Source of the DNA: Alitta virens
Lineage: Eukaryota; Annelida; Polychaeta; Phyllodocida; Nereididae
NCBI GenBank assembly: GCA_932294295.1
Contig: OW028585.1
Location: 17,238,360-17,302,359, forward strand
Direction: 5' to 3'
DNA: 64,000 nt
In this document: piece after piece, positions 12,059-25,362 of the stretch
How positions within the stretch are numbered: the stretch's first letter is position 1
Layout: every line of letters begins with the position of its first letter
The notes under the pieces: generated by a model
Seen by the model: the letters and a program-made list of their open reading frames with translations, nothing else
Databases searched by the model: none
What the model was told of the DNA's origin: nothing
Position numbers and translations under genes: made by a program

Positions 12059-13487
12059 CAAACCAAAAAAGGTGTGAACAACAAACCAAAAAAGGTGTGA
12101 ACAACAAACCAAAATAGGTGTGAACAACAAACCAAAAAAGGTGTGAACAACAAACCAAAAAAGGTGTGAACAACAAACCAAAAAAGGTGTGAACAACAAA
12201 CCAAAAAAGGTGCGAACAACAAACCAAAAAAGGTGTGAACAACAAACCAAAAAAAGGTGTGAACAACAAACCAAAAAAGGTGTGAACAACAAACCAAAAA
12301 AGGTGTGAACAACAAACCAAAATAGGTGTGAACAACAAACCAAAAAAGGTGTGAACAACAAACCAAAAAAGGTGTGAACAACAAACCAAAAAAGGTGTGA
12401 ACAACAAACCAAAAAAGGTGCGAACAACAAACCAAAAAAGGTGTGAACAACAAACCAAAAAAAGGTGTGAACAACAAACCAAAAAAGGTGTGAACAACAA
12501 ACCAAAAAAGGTGTGAACAACAAACAAAGTGTGAACAACAAACAAACAAAGTGTGAACAACAAACAAACAAAGTGTGAACAACAAACAAAAAAAGTGTGA
12601 ACAACAAACAAACAAAGTGTGAACAACAAACAAAGTGTGAACAACAAACAAAGTGTGAACAACAAACAAAAAAAGTGTGAACAACAAACAAAGTGTGAAC
12701 AACAAACAAACAAAGTGTGAACAACAAACAAACAAAGTGTGAACAACAAACAAACAAAGTGTGAACAACAAACAAAAAAAGTGTGAACAACAAACAAACA
12801 AAGTGTGAACAACAAACAAACAAAGTGTGAACAACAAACAAAAAAAGTGTGAACAACAAACAAACAAATTGTGAACAACAAATAAAAAAAGTGTGAACAA
12901 CAAACCAAAAAAGGTGTGAACAACAAACCAAAAAAGGTGTGAACAACAAACCAAAAAAAGGTGTGAACAACAAACCAAACAAGGTGTGAACAACAAACCA
13001 AAAAAGGTGTGAACAACAAACCAAAAAAGGTGTGAACAACAAACCAAAAAAAGGTGTGAACAACAAACAAAGTGTGAACAACAAACAAACAAAGTGTGAA
13101 CAACAAACAAACAAAGTGTGAACAACAAACAAAAAAAGTGTGAACAACAAACAAACAAAGTGTGAACAAAAAACAAAGTGTGAACAACAAACAAAGTGTG
13201 AACAACAAACAAAAAAAGTGTGAACAACAAACCAAGTGTGAACAACAAACAAACAAAGTGTGAACAACAAACAAACAAAGTGTGAACAACAAACAAAAAA
13301 AGTGTGAACAACAAACAAACAAAGTGTGAACAACAAACAAACAAAGTGTGAACAACAAACAAAAAAAGTGTGAACAACAAACAAACAAAGTGTGAACAAC
13401 AAACAAACAAAGTGTGAACAACAAACAAAAAAAGTGTGAACAACAAACAAACAAATTGTGAACAACAAATAAAAAAAGTGTGAACAA
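12059..13487 (-). repeat. 842-bp module, copy 1 (expanded)
   Basis: B 12060-12520, A 12521-12900, B 12901-13065, A 13066-13487. Junction-marker T positions are 12027, 12869 and 13456. The first spacing, 842 bp, is identical to three other copies. The second, 587 bp, equals 521 plus three 22-bp monomers. It carries CCAAAATAGG at 12113 and 12323, CCAAACAAGG near 12976, and AACAAAAAACAAAG near 13167. Confidence 0.88.
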
Positions 13488-14130
13488 CAAACCAAAAAAG
13501 GTGTGAACAACAAACCAAAAAAGGTGTGAACAACAAACCAAAAAAGGTGTGAACAACAAACCAAAAAAAGGTGTGAACAACAAACCAAAAAAGGTGTGAA
13601 CAACAAACCAAAAAAGGTGTGAACAACAAACCAAAAAAAGGTGTGAACAACAAACCAAAAAAAGGTGTGAACAACAAACCAAAAAAAGGTGTGAACAACA
13701 AACCAAAAAAGGTGTGAACAACAAACCAAAAAAAGGTGTGAACAACAAACCAAAAAAGGTGTGAACAACAAACCAAAAAAGGTGTGAACAACAAACCAAA
13801 AAAAGGTGTGAACAACAAACCCAAAAAGGTGTGAACAACAAACCCAAAAAGGTGTGAACAACAAACCAAAAAAGGTGTGAACAACAAACCAAAAAAGGTG
13901 TGAACAACAAACCAAAAAAGGTGTGAACAACAAACCAAAAAAGGTGTGAACAACAAACCAAAAAAGGTGTGAACAACAAACCAAAAAAGGTGTGAACAAC
14001 AAACCAAAAAAGGTGCGAACAACAAACCAAAAAAGGTGCGAACAACAAACCAAAAAAGGTGTGAACAACAAACCAAAAAAAGGTGTTAACAACAAACCAA
14101 AAAAGGTGTGAACAACAAACCAAAAAAGGT
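13488..14130 (-). repeat. Long B block 2
   Basis: About 640 bp of B monomers with two adjacent CCCAAAAAGG variants near 13820-13850, two adjacent GGTGCGAAC variants near 14015 and 14038, and a GTTAAC core variant at 14085-14090. The same order of CCC pair, run of A6 monomers and CGAAC pair is seen, without GTTAAC, at 47580-47800 and 61370-61590. Confidence 0.88.
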
Positions 14131-15039
14131 GTGAACAACAAACAAAGTGTGAACAACAAACAAACAAAGTGTGAACAACAAACAAACAAAGTGTGAACAA
14201 CAAACAAAAAAAGTGTGAACAACAAACAAACAAAGTGTGAACAACAAACAAAGTGTGAACAACAAACAAAGTGTGAACAACAAACAAAAAAAGTGTGAAC
14301 AACAAACAAAGTGTGAACAACAAACAAACAAAGTGTGAACAACAAACAAACAAAGTGTGAACAACAAACAAACAAAGTGTGAACAACAAACAAAAAAAGT
14401 GTGAACAACAAACAAACAAAGTGTGAACAACAAACAAACAAAGTGTGAACAACAAACAAAAAAAGTGTGAACAACAAACAAACAAATTGTGAACAACAAA
14501 TAAAAAAAGTGTGAACAACAAACCAAAAAAGGTGTGAACAACAAACCAAAAAAGGTGTGAACAACAAACCAAAAAAAGGTGTGAACAACAAACCAAACAA
14601 GGTGTGAACAACAAACCAAAAAAGGTGTGAACAACAAACCAAAAAAGGTATGAACAACAAACCAAAAAAAGGTGTGAACAACAAACAAAGTGTGAACAAC
14701 AAACAAACAAAGTGTGAACAACAAACAAACAAAGTGTGAACAACAAACAAAAAAAGTGTGAACAACAAACAAACAAAGTGTGAACAACAAACAAAGTGTG
14801 AACAACAAACAAAGTGTGAACAACAAACAAAAAAAGTGTGAACAACAAACAAAGTGTGAACAACAAACAAACAAAGTGTGAACAACAAACAAACAAAGTG
14901 TGAACAACAAACAAAAAAAGTGTGAACAACAAACAAACAAAGTGTGAACAACAAACAAACAAAGTGTGAACAACAAACAAAAAAAGTGTGAACAACAAAC
15001 AAACAAATTGTGAACAACAAATAAAAAAAGTGTGAACAA
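14131..15039 (-). repeat. A/B/A cycle with CAAGG and GTATGAAC variants
   Basis: A 14131-14518, B island 14520-14685, A 14686-15039. The island reads A6, A6, A7, CCAAACAAGG, A6, then a GGTATGAAC core near 14647. The same island occurs at 48280-48440, 58130-58295 and 62060-62225, which links these four positions by descent. Confidence 0.88.
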
Positions 15040-15510
15040 CAAACCAAAAAAGGTGTGAACAACAAACCAAAAAAAGGTGTGAACAACAAACCAAAAAAGG
15101 GTGTGAACAACAAACCAAAAAAGGTGTGAACAACAAACCAAAAAAAGGTGCGAACAACAAACCAAAAAAAGGTGTGAACAACAAACCAAAAAAGGTGTGA
15201 ACAACAAACCAAAAAAAGGTGTGAACAACAAACCAAAAAAGGTGTGAACAACAAACCAAAAAAAGGTGCGAACAACAAACCAAAAAAAGGTGCGAACAAC
15301 AAACCAAAAAAAGGTGCGAACAACAAACCAAAAAAAGGTGTGAACAACAAACCAAAAAAAGGTGTGAACAACAAACCAAAAAAAGGTGTGAACAACAAAC
15401 CAAAAAAAGGTGTGAACAACAAACCTAAAAAAGGTGTGAACAACAAACCAAAAAAAGGTGTGAACAACAAACCAAAAAAGGTGTGAACAACAAACCAAAA
15501 AAGGTGTGAA
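15040..15510 (-). repeat. B block with GCGAAC run, copy 1
   Basis: B monomers with a G-run variant AAGGGTG (G at 15099-15101), several GGTGCGAAC cores (15149, 15268-15318) and one CAAACCTAAAA variant (T at 15426). It is mostly in-phase 24-bp monomers. It matches 17961-18435 at an offset of exactly 2,921 bp. Confidence 0.92.
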
Positions 15511-16288
15511 CAACAAACAAAGTGTGAACAACAAACAAACAAAGTGTGAACAACAAACAAACAAAGTGTGAACAACAAACAAAAAAAGTGTGAACAACAA
15601 ACAAAGTGTGAACAACAAACAAACAAAGTGTGAACAACAAACCAAAAAAGGTGTGAACAACAAACCAAAAAAGGTGTGAACAACAAACCAAAAAAAGGTG
15701 TGAACAACAAACCAAAAAAGGTGTGAACAACAAACCAAAAAAGGTGTGAACAACAAACAAAGTGTGAACAACAAACAAACAAAGTGTGAACAACAAACAA
15801 ACAAAGTGTGAACAACAAACAAAAAAAGTGTGAACAACAAACAAACAAAGTGTGAACAACAAACAAAGTGTGAACAACAAACAAAAAAAGTGTGAACAAC
15901 AAACAAACAAAGTGTGAACAACAAACAAACAAAGTGTGAACAACAAACAAACAAAGTGTGAACAACAAACAAAAAAAGTGTGAACAACAAACAAACAAAG
16001 TGTGAACAACAAACAAAGTGTGAACAACAAACAAAGTGTGAACAACAAACAAAAAAAGTGTGAACAACAAACAAACAAAGTGTGAACAACAAACAAACAA
16101 AGTGTGAACAACAAACAAACAAAGTGTGAACAACAAACAAACAAAGTGTGAACAACAAACAAAAAAAGTGTGAACAACAAACAAACAAAGTGTGAACAAC
16201 AAACAAACAAAGTGTGAACAACAAACAAAAAAAGTGTGAACAACAAACAAACAAATTGTGAACAACAATTAAAAAAAGTGTGAACAAC
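15511..16288 (-). repeat. A/B/A cycle with the only right-hand AATT junction
   Basis: A 15511-15635, B 15637-15752, A 15753-16288. The A block ends at a junction reading AACAATTAAAAAAAG near 16264-16278. This is the reverse complement of the AATTG variant otherwise found five times in the left array. Confidence 0.88.
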
Positions 16289-17961
16289 AAACCAAAAAAG
16301 GTGTGAACAACAAACCAAAAAAGGTGTGAACAACAAACCAAAAAAGGTGTGAACAACAAACCAAAAAAGGTGTGAACAACAAACCAAAAAAGGTGTGAAC
16401 AACAAACCAAAAAAAGTGTGAACAACAAACCAAAAAAGGTGTGAACAACAAACCAAAAAAGGTGTGAACAACAAACCAAAAAAGGTGTGAACAACAAACC
16501 AAAAACGGTGTGAACAACAAACCAAAAAAGGTGTGAACAACAAACCAAAAAAGGTGTGAACAACAAACCAAAAAAGGTGTGAACAACAAACCAAAAAAGG
16601 TGTGAACAACAAACCAAAAAAGGTGTGAACAACAAACCAAAAAAGGTGTGAACAACAAACCAAAAAAAGGTGTGAACAACAAACCAAAAAAGGTGTGAAC
16701 AACAAACCAAAAAAGGTGTGAACAACAAACCAAAAAAGGTGTGAACAACAAACCAAAAAAAGGTGTGAACAACAAACAAAGTGTGAACAACAAACAAACA
16801 AAGTGTGAACAACAAACAAACAAAGTGTGAACAACAAACAAAAAAAGTGTGAACAACAAACAAACAAAGTGTGAACAACAAACAAAGTGTGAACAACAAA
16901 CAAAAAAAGTGTGAACAACAAACAAAGTGTGAACAACAAACAAACAAAGTGTGAACAACAAACAAACAAAGTGTGAACAACAAACAAAAAAAGTGTGAAC
17001 AACAAACAAACAAATTGTGAACAACAAATAAAAAAAGTGTGAACAACAAACCAAAAAAGGTGTGAACAACAAACCAAAAAAAGGTGTGAACAACAAACCA
17101 AAAAAGGTGTGAACAACAAACCAAAAAAGGTGTGAACAACAAACAAAGTGTGAACAACAAACAAACAAAGTGTGAACAACAAACAAACAAAGTGTGAACA
17201 ACAAACAAACAAAGTGTGAACAACAAACAAAAAAAGTGTGAACAACAAACAAACAAAGTGCGAACAACAAACAAAGTGTGAACAACAAACAAAGTGTGAA
17301 CAACAAACCAAAAAAGGTGTGAACAACAAACCAAAAAAGGTGTGAACAACAAACCAAAAAAGGTGTGAACAACAAACCAAAAAAGGTGTGAACAACAAAC
17401 CAAAAAAAGTGTGAACAACAAACCAAAAAAGGTGTGAACAACAAACCAAAAAAGGTGTGAACAACAAACCAAAAAAGGTGTGAACAACAAACCAAAAAAG
17501 GTGTGAACAACAAACCAAAAAAGGTGTGAACAACAAACCAAAAAAGGTGTGAACAACAAACCAAAAAAGGTGTGAACAACAAACCAAAAAAGGTGTGAAC
17601 AACAAACCAAAAAAGGTGTGAACAACAAACCAAAAAAGGTGTGAACAACAAACCAAAAAAAGGTGTGAACAACAAACAAAGTGTGAACAACAAACAAACA
17701 AAGTGTGAACAACAAACAAACAAAGTGTGAACAACAAGCAAAAAAAGAGTGAACAACAAACAAACAAAGTGTGAACAACAAACAAAGTGTGAACAACAAA
17801 CAAAGTGTGAACAACAAACAAAAAAAGTGTGAACAACAAAGTGTGAACAACAAACAAACAAAGTGTGAACAACAAACAAACAGAGTGCGAACAACAAACA
17901 AAAAAAGTGTGAACAACAAACAAACAAATTGTGAACAACAAATAAAAAAAGTGTGAACAAC
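16289..17961 (-). repeat. Three B/A cycles
   Basis: B 16289-16770, A 16771-17046, B 17047-17142, A 17143-17305, B 17306-17673, A 17674-17961. An AACAAGCAAAAAAAGAGTG variant near 17733-17751 is the reverse complement of the left array's TTCACTC/GCTTG monomer, so the arrays share it. A 14-bp monomer (AACAACAAAGTGTG) occurs near 17834. Confidence 0.87.
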
Positions 17962-18435
17962 AAACCAAAAAAGGTGTGAACAACAAACCAAAAAAAGGTG
18001 TGAACAACAAACCAAAAAAGGGTGTGAACAACAAACCAAAAAAGGTGTGAACAACAAACCAAAAAAAGGTGCGAACAACAAACCAAAAAAAGGTGTGAAC
18101 AACAAACCAAAAAAGGTGTGAACAACAAACCAAAAAAAGGTGTGAACAACAAACCAAAAAAGGTGTGAACAACAAACCAAAAAAAGGTGCGAACAACAAA
18201 CCAAAAAAAGGTGAGAACAACAAACCAAAAAAAGGTGCGAACAACAAACCAAAAAAAGGTGTGAACAACAAACCAAAAAAAGGTGTGAACAACAAACCAA
18301 AAAAAGGTGTGAACAACAAACCAAAAAAAGGTGTGAACAACAAACCTAAAAAAGGTGTGAACAACAAACCAAAAAAAGGTGTGAACAACAAACCAAAAAA
18401 GGTGTGAACAACAAACCAAAAAAGGTGTGAACAAC
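17962..18435 (-). repeat. B block with GCGAAC run, copy 2
   Basis: A duplicate of 15040-15510 at +2,921 bp, sharing the AAGGGTG triplet G (18020-18022), the GCGAAC monomers and CAAACCTAAAA (T at 18347). One private difference is GGTGAGAAC near 18213, where the other copy has GGTGCGAAC. Confidence 0.92.
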
Positions 18436-19015
18436 AAACAAAGTGTGAACAACAAACAAACAAAGTGTGAACAACAAACAAACAAAGTGTGAACAACAAA
18501 CAAAAAAAGTGTGAACAACAAACAAAGTGTGAACAACAAACAAACAAAGTGTGAACAACAAACAAACAAAGTGTGAACAACAAACAAACAAAGTGTGAAC
18601 AACGAACCAAAAAAGGTGTGAACAACAAACCAAAAAAGGTGTGAACAACAAACCAAAAAAAGGTGTGAACAACAAACCAAAAAAGGTGTGAACAACAAAC
18701 CAAAAAAGGTGTGAACAACAAACAAAGTGTGAACAACAAACAAACAAAGTGTGAACAACAAACAAACAAAGTGTGAACAACAAACAAAAAAAGTGTGAAC
18801 AACAAACAAACAAAGTGTGAACAACAAACAAAGTGTGAACAACAAACAAAAAAAGTGTGAACAACAAACAAAGTGTGAACAACAAACAAACAAAGTGTGA
18901 ACAACAAACAAACAAAGTGTGAACAACAAACAAACAAAGTGTGAACAACAAACAAAAAAAGTGTGAACAACAAACAAACAAAGTGTGAACAACAAATAAA
19001 AAAAGTGTGAACAAC
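18436..19015 (-). repeat. A/B/A cycle
   Basis: A 18436-18600, B 18602-18718, A 18719-19015. A single AACGAACC core variant lies at 18601-18606. The final junction lacks the usual AATTG core, leaving only AACAAATAAAAAAAG near 18984. Confidence 0.87.
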
Positions 19016-19592
19016 AAACCAAAAAAGGTGTGAACAACAAACCAAAAAAGATGTGAACAACAAACCAAAAAAGGTGTGAACAACAAACCAAAAAAGGTGT
19101 GAACAACAAACCGAAAAAGGTGTGAACAACAAACCGAAAAAGTGTGAACAACAAACCGAAAAAGGTGTGAACAACAAACCAAAAAAGGTGTGAACAACAA
19201 ACCAAAAAAGGTGTAAACAACAAACCGAAAAAGTGTGAACAACAAACCGAAAAAGGTGTGAACAACAAACCAAAAAAGGTGTGAACAACAAACCAAAAAA
19301 GGTGTGAACAACAAACCAAAAAAGGTGTGAACAGCAAACCAAAAAAGGTGTGAACAACAAACCAAAAAAGGTGTGAACAACAAACCAAAAAAGGTGTGAA
19401 CAACAAACCAAAAAAAGGTGTGAACAACAAACCAAAAAAGGTGTGAACAACAAACCAAAAAAGGTGTGAACAACAAACCAAAAAAGGTGTGAACAACAAA
19501 CCAAAAAAAGGTGTGAACAACAAACCAAAAAAGGTGTGAACAACAAACCAAAAAAGGTGTGAACAACAAACCAAAAAAAGGTGTGAACAACA
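19016..19592 (-). repeat. B block with CCGAAAAAG cluster
   Basis: About 580 bp of B monomers with five CCGAAAAAG tails at 19112, 19135, 19157, 19226 and 19248. Some have lost one G before the core (GAAAAAGTG). It is the right-array counterpart of the left CGG cluster at 5336-5451. One GGTGTAAAC and one AACAGCAAACC variant are also present. Confidence 0.9.
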
Positions 19593-22250
19593 AACAAAGT
19601 GTGAACAACAAACAAACAAAGTGTGAACAACAAACAAAAAAAGTGTGAACAACAAACAAAAAAAGTGTGAACAACAAACAAACAAAGTGTGAACAAACAA
19701 AGTGTGAACAACAAACAAAGTGTGAACAACAAACAAGAAAAAGTGTGAACAACAAACAAAGTGTGAACAACAAACAAAGTGTGAACAACAAACAAACAAA
19801 GTGTGAACAACAAACAAAAAAAGTGTGAACAACAAACAAACAAATTGTGAACAACAAACAAACAAAGTGTGAACAACAAACAAAAAAAGTGTGAACAACA
19901 AACAAACAAAGTGTGAACAACAAACAAAGTGTGAACAACAAACAAAGTGTGAACAACAAACCAAAAAAGGTGTGAACAACAAACCAAAAAAGGTGTGAAC
20001 AACAAACCAAAAAAGGTGTGAACAACAAACCAAAAAAGGTGTGAACAACAAACCAAAAAAAGTGTGAACAACAAACCAAAAAAGGTGTGAACAACAAACC
20101 AAAAAAGGTGTGAACAACAAACCAAAAAAGGTGTGAACAACAAACCAAAAAAGGTGTGAACAACAAACCAAAAAAGGTGTGAACAACAAACCAAAAAAGG
20201 TGTGAACAACAAACCAAAAAAGGTGTGAACAACAAACCAAAAAAGGTGTGAACAACAAACCAAAAAAAGGTGTGAACAACAAACCAAAAAAGGTGTGAAC
20301 AACAAACCAAAAAAGGTGTGAACAACAAACCAAAAAAGGTGTGTGAACAACAAACCAAAAAAAGGTGTGAACAACAAACAAAGTGTGAACAACAAACAAA
20401 CAAAGTGTGAACAACAAACAAACAAAGTGTGAACAACAAACAAAAAAAGTGTGAACAACAAACAAACAAAGTGTGAACAACAAACAAAGTGTGAACAACA
20501 AACAAAGTGTGAACAACAAACAAAAAAAAGTGTGAACAACAAACAAAGTGTGAACAACAAACAAACAAAGTGTGAACAACAAACAAACAAAGTGTGAACA
20601 ACAAACAAAAAAAGTGTGAACAACAAACAAACAAATTGTGAACAACAAATAAAAAAAGTGTGAACAACAAACCAAAAAAGGTGTGAACAACAAACCAAAA
20701 AAAGGTGTGAACAACAAACCAAAAAAGGTGTGAACAACAAACCAAAAAAGGTGTGAACAACAAACCAAAAAAGGTGTGAACAACAAACCAAAAAAGGTGT
20801 GAACAACAAACCAAAAAAGGTGTGAACAACAAACCAAAAAAAGGTGTGAACAACAAACCAAAAAAGGTGTGAACAACAAACCAAAAAAGGTGTGAACAAC
20901 AAACCAAAAAAGGTGTGAACAACAAACCAAAAAAAGGTGTGAACAACAAACAAAGTGTGAACAACAAACAAACAAAGTGTGAACAACAAACAAACAAAGT
21001 GTGAACAACAAACAAAAAAAGTGTGAACAACAAACAAACAAAGTGTGAACAACAAACAAAGTGTGAACAACAAAGTGTGAACAACAAACAAAAAAAGTGT
21101 GAACAACAAACAAAGTGTGAACAACAAACAAACAAAGTGTGAACAACAAACAAACAAAGTGTGAACAACAAACAAAAAAAGTGTGAACAACAAACAAACA
21201 AATTGTGAACAACAAATAAAAAAAGTGTGAACAACAAACCAAAAAAGGTGTGAACAACAAACCAAAAAAAGGTGTGAACAACAAACCAAAAAAGGTGTGA
21301 ACAACAAACCAAAAAAGGTGTGAACAACAAACAAAGTGTGAACAACAAACAAACAAAGTGTGAACAACAAACAAACAAAGTGTGAACAACAAACAAACAA
21401 AGTGTGAACAACAAACAAAAAAAGTGTGAACAACAAACAAACAAAGTGTGAACAACAAACAAAGTGTGAACAACAAACAAAGTGTGAACAACAAACCAAA
21501 AAAGGTGTGAACAACAAACCAAAAAAGGTGTGAACAACAAACCAAAAAAGGTGTGAACAACAAACCAAAAAAGGTGTGAACAACAAACCAAAAAAAGGTG
21601 TGAACAACAAACCAAAAAAGGTGTGAACAACAAGCCAAAAAAGGTGTGAACAACAAACCAAAAAAGGTGTGAACAACAAACCAAAAAAAGGTGTGAACAA
21701 CAAACAAAGTGTGAACAACAAACAAACAAAGTGTGAACAACAAACAAACAAAGTGTGAACAACAAACAAAAAAAGTGTGAACAACAAACAAACAAAGTGT
21801 GAACAACAAACAAAGTGTGAACAACAAACAAAGTGTGAACAACAAACAAAAAAAGTGTGAACAACAAACAAAGTGTGAACAACAAACAAACAAAGTGTGA
21901 ACAACAAACAAACAAAGTGTGAACAACAAACAAAAAAAGTGTGAACAACAAACAAACAAATTGTGAACAACAAATAAAAAAAGTGTGAACAACAAACCAA
22001 AAAAGGTGTGAACAACAAACCAAAAAAAGGTGTGAACAACAAACCAAAAAAGGTGTGAACAACAAACCAAAAAAGGTGTGAACAACAAACAAAGTGTGAA
22101 CAACAAACAAACAAAGTGTGAACAACAAACAAACAAGTGTGAACAACAAACAAACAAAGTGTGAACAACAAACAAAAAAAGTGTGAACAACAAACAAACA
22201 AAGTGTGAACAACAAACAAAGTGTGAACAACAAACAAAGTGTGAACAACA
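19593..22250 (-). repeat. Six A/B cycles
   Basis: A 19593-19958, B 19959-20370, A 20371-20668, B 20669-20943, A 20944-21236, B 21237-21322, A 21323-21492, B 21493-21703, A 21704-21995, B 21996-22083, A 22084-22250. It contains rare variants: a deleted monomer and AACAAGAAAAAG near 19700-19740, a GGTGTGTGAAC core near 20338, a 14-bp monomer near 21069, and AAACAAGTG near 22133. Confidence 0.86.
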
Positions 22251-25200
22251 AACCAAAAAAGGTGTGAACAACAAACCAAAAAAGGTGTGTACAACAAACC
22301 AAAAAAGGTGTGAACAACAAACCAAAAAAGGTGTGAACAACAAACCAAAAAAAGTGTGAACAACAAACCAAAAAAGGTGTGAACAACAAACCAAAAAAGG
22401 TGTGAACAACAAACCAAAAAAGGTGTGAACAACAAACCAAAAAAGGTGTGAACAACAAACCAAAAAAGGTGTGAACAACAAACCAAAAAAGGTGTGAACA
22501 ACAAACCAAAAAAGGTGTGAACAACAAACCAAAAAAGGTGTGAACAACAAACCAAAAAAGGTGTGAACAACAAACCAAAAAAAGGTGTGAACAACAAACA
22601 AAAAACGGTGTGAACAACAAACCAAAAAAGGTGTGAACAACAAACCAAAAAAGGTGTGTGAACAACAAACCAAAAAAAGGTGTGAACAACAAACAAAGTG
22701 TGAACAACAAACAAACAAAGTGTGAACAACAAACAAACAAAGTGTGAACAACAAACAAAGTGTGAACAACAAACAAAGTGTGAACAACAAACAAAAAAAG
22801 TGTGAACAACAAACAAAGTGTGAACAACAAACAAACAAAGTGTGAACAACAAACAAACAAAGTGTGAACAACAAACAAAAAAAGTGTGAACAACAAACAA
22901 ACAAATTGTGAACAACAAATAAAAAAAGTGTGAACAACAAACCAAAAAAGGTATGAACAACAAACCAAAAAAAGGTGTGAACAACAAACCAAAAAAGGTG
23001 TGAACAACAAACCAAAAAAGGTGTGAACAACAAACCAAAAAAGGTGTGAACAACAAACCAAAAAAGGTGTGAACAACAAACCAAAAAAGGTGTGAACAAC
23101 AAACCAAAAAAGGTGTGAACAACAAACCAAAAAAAGGTGTGAACAACAAACCAAAAAAGGTGTGAACAACAAACTAAAAAAGGTGTGAACAACAAACCAA
23201 AAAAGGTGTGAACAACAAACCAAAAAAAGGTGTGAACAACAAACAAAGTGTGAACAACAAACAAACAAAGTGTGAACAACAAACAAACAAAGTGTGAACA
23301 ACAAACAAAAAAAGTGTGAACAACAAACAAACAAAGTGTGAACAACAAACAAAGTGTGAACAACAAACAAAGTGTGAACAACAAACAAAAAAAGTGTGAA
23401 CAACAAACAAAGTGTGAACAACAAACAAACAAAGTGTGAACAACAAACAAACAAAGTGTGAACAACAAACAAAAAAAGTGTGAACAACAAACAAACAAAT
23501 TGTGAACAACAAACAAAAAAAGTGTGAACAACAAATAAAAAAGTGTGAACAACAAACCAAAAAAGGTGTGAACAACAAACCAAAAAAGGTGTGAACAACA
23601 AACCAAAAAAGGTGTGAACAACAAACCAAAAAAGGTGTGAACAACAAACCAAAAAAGGTGTGAACAACAAACCAAAAAAGGTGTGAACAACAAACCAAAA
23701 AAGGTGTGAACAACAAACCAAAAAAGGTGTGAACAACAAACCAAAAAAAGGTGTGAACAACAAACCAAAAAAGGTGTGAACAACAAACCAAAAAAGGTGT
23801 GAACAACAAACCAAAAAAGGTGTGTGAACAACAAACCAAAAAAAGGTGTGAACAACAAACAAAGTGTGAACAACAAACAAAAAAAGTGTGAACAACAAAC
23901 AAACAAAGTGTGAACAACAAACAAAGTGTGAACAACAAACAAAGTGTGAACAACAAACAAAAAAAGTGTGAACAACAAACAAAGTGTGAACAACAAACAA
24001 ACAAAGTGTGAACAACAAACAAACAAAGTGTGAACAACAAACAAAAAAAGTGTGAACAACAAACAAACAAATTGTGAACAACAAATAAAAAGTGTGAACA
24101 ACAAACCAAAAAAGGTGTGAACAACAAACCAAAAAAAGGTGTGAACAACAAACCAAAAAAGGTGTGAACAACAAACCAAAAAAGGTGTGAACAACAAACA
24201 AAGTGTGAACAACAAACAAACAAAGTGTGAACAACAAACAAACAAAGTGTGAACAACAAACAAAAAAAGTGTGAACAACAAACAAAGTGTGAACAACAAA
24301 CAAACAAAGTGTGAACAACAAACAAACAAAGTGTGAACAACAAACAAACAAAGTGTGAACAACAAACAAAAAAAGTGTGAACAACAAACAAACAAAGTGT
24401 GAACAACAAACAAACAAAGTGTGAACAACAAACAAAAAAAGTGTGAACAACAAACAAACAAATTGTGAACAACAAATAAAAAAAGTGTGAACAACAAACC
24501 AAAAAAGGTGTGAACAACAAACCAAAAAAGGTGTGAACAACAAACCAAAAAAGGTGTGAACAACAAACCAAAAAAGGTGTGAACAACAAACCAAAAAAAG
24601 GTGTGAACAACAAACCAAAAAAGGTGTGAACAACAAACCAAAAAAGGTGTGAACAACAAACCAAAAAAGGTGTGAACAACAAACCAAAAAAAGGTGTGAA
24701 CAACAAACAAAGTGTGAACAACAAACAAACAAAGTGTGAACAACAAACAAACAAAGTGTGAACAACAAACAAAAAAAGTGTGAACAACAAACAAACAAAG
24801 TGTGAACAACAAACAAAAAAAGTGTGAACAACAAACAAACAAAGTGTGAACAACAAATAAACAAAGTGTGAACAACAAACAAACAAAGTGTGAACAACAA
24901 ACAAAAAAAGTGTGAACAACAAACAAACAAAGTGTGAACAACAAACAAAGTGTGAACAACAAACAAAGTGTGAACAACAAACAAAAAAAGTGTGAACAAC
25001 AAACAAACAAAGTGTGAACAACAAACAAACAAAGTGTGAACAACAAACAAACAAAGTGTGAACAACAAACAAACAAAGTGTGAACAACAAACGAAAAAAG
25101 TGTGAACAACAAACAAACAAATTGTGAACAACAAATAAAAAAAGTGTGAACAACAAACCAAAAAAGGTGTGAACAACAAACCAAAAAAGGTGTGAACAAC

Positions 25201-25362
25201 AAACCAAAAAAGGTGTGAACAACAAACCAAAAAAGGTGTGAACAACAAACCAAAAAAAGGTGTGAACAACAAACCAAAAAAGGTGTGAACAACAAACCAA
25301 AAAAGGTGTGAACAACAAACCAAAAAAGGTGTGAACAACAAACCAAAAAAAGGTGTGAACAA
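22251..25362 (-). repeat. 3-kb segment, copy 1
   Basis: A series of B and A blocks carrying private variants in this order: AAAACGGTG (C at 22606), GGTGTGTGAAC near 22655, AAACTAAAAAAGG near 23173, a second GTGTGTG near 23821, AACAAATAAACAAAG (T at 24858) and AACAGCAAACAAAC (C at 25378). The same order appears at 30471-33506 (offset 8,128-8,152). The first four also recur at 42241-43760. Confidence 0.92.

Noticed and set aside
14085..14090. GTTAAC here as a third member of the 36238/45473 pair
   Set aside because: It lies in a B monomer, whereas the other two lie in 3-bp-deleted A monomers. An independent G-to-T change is simpler.
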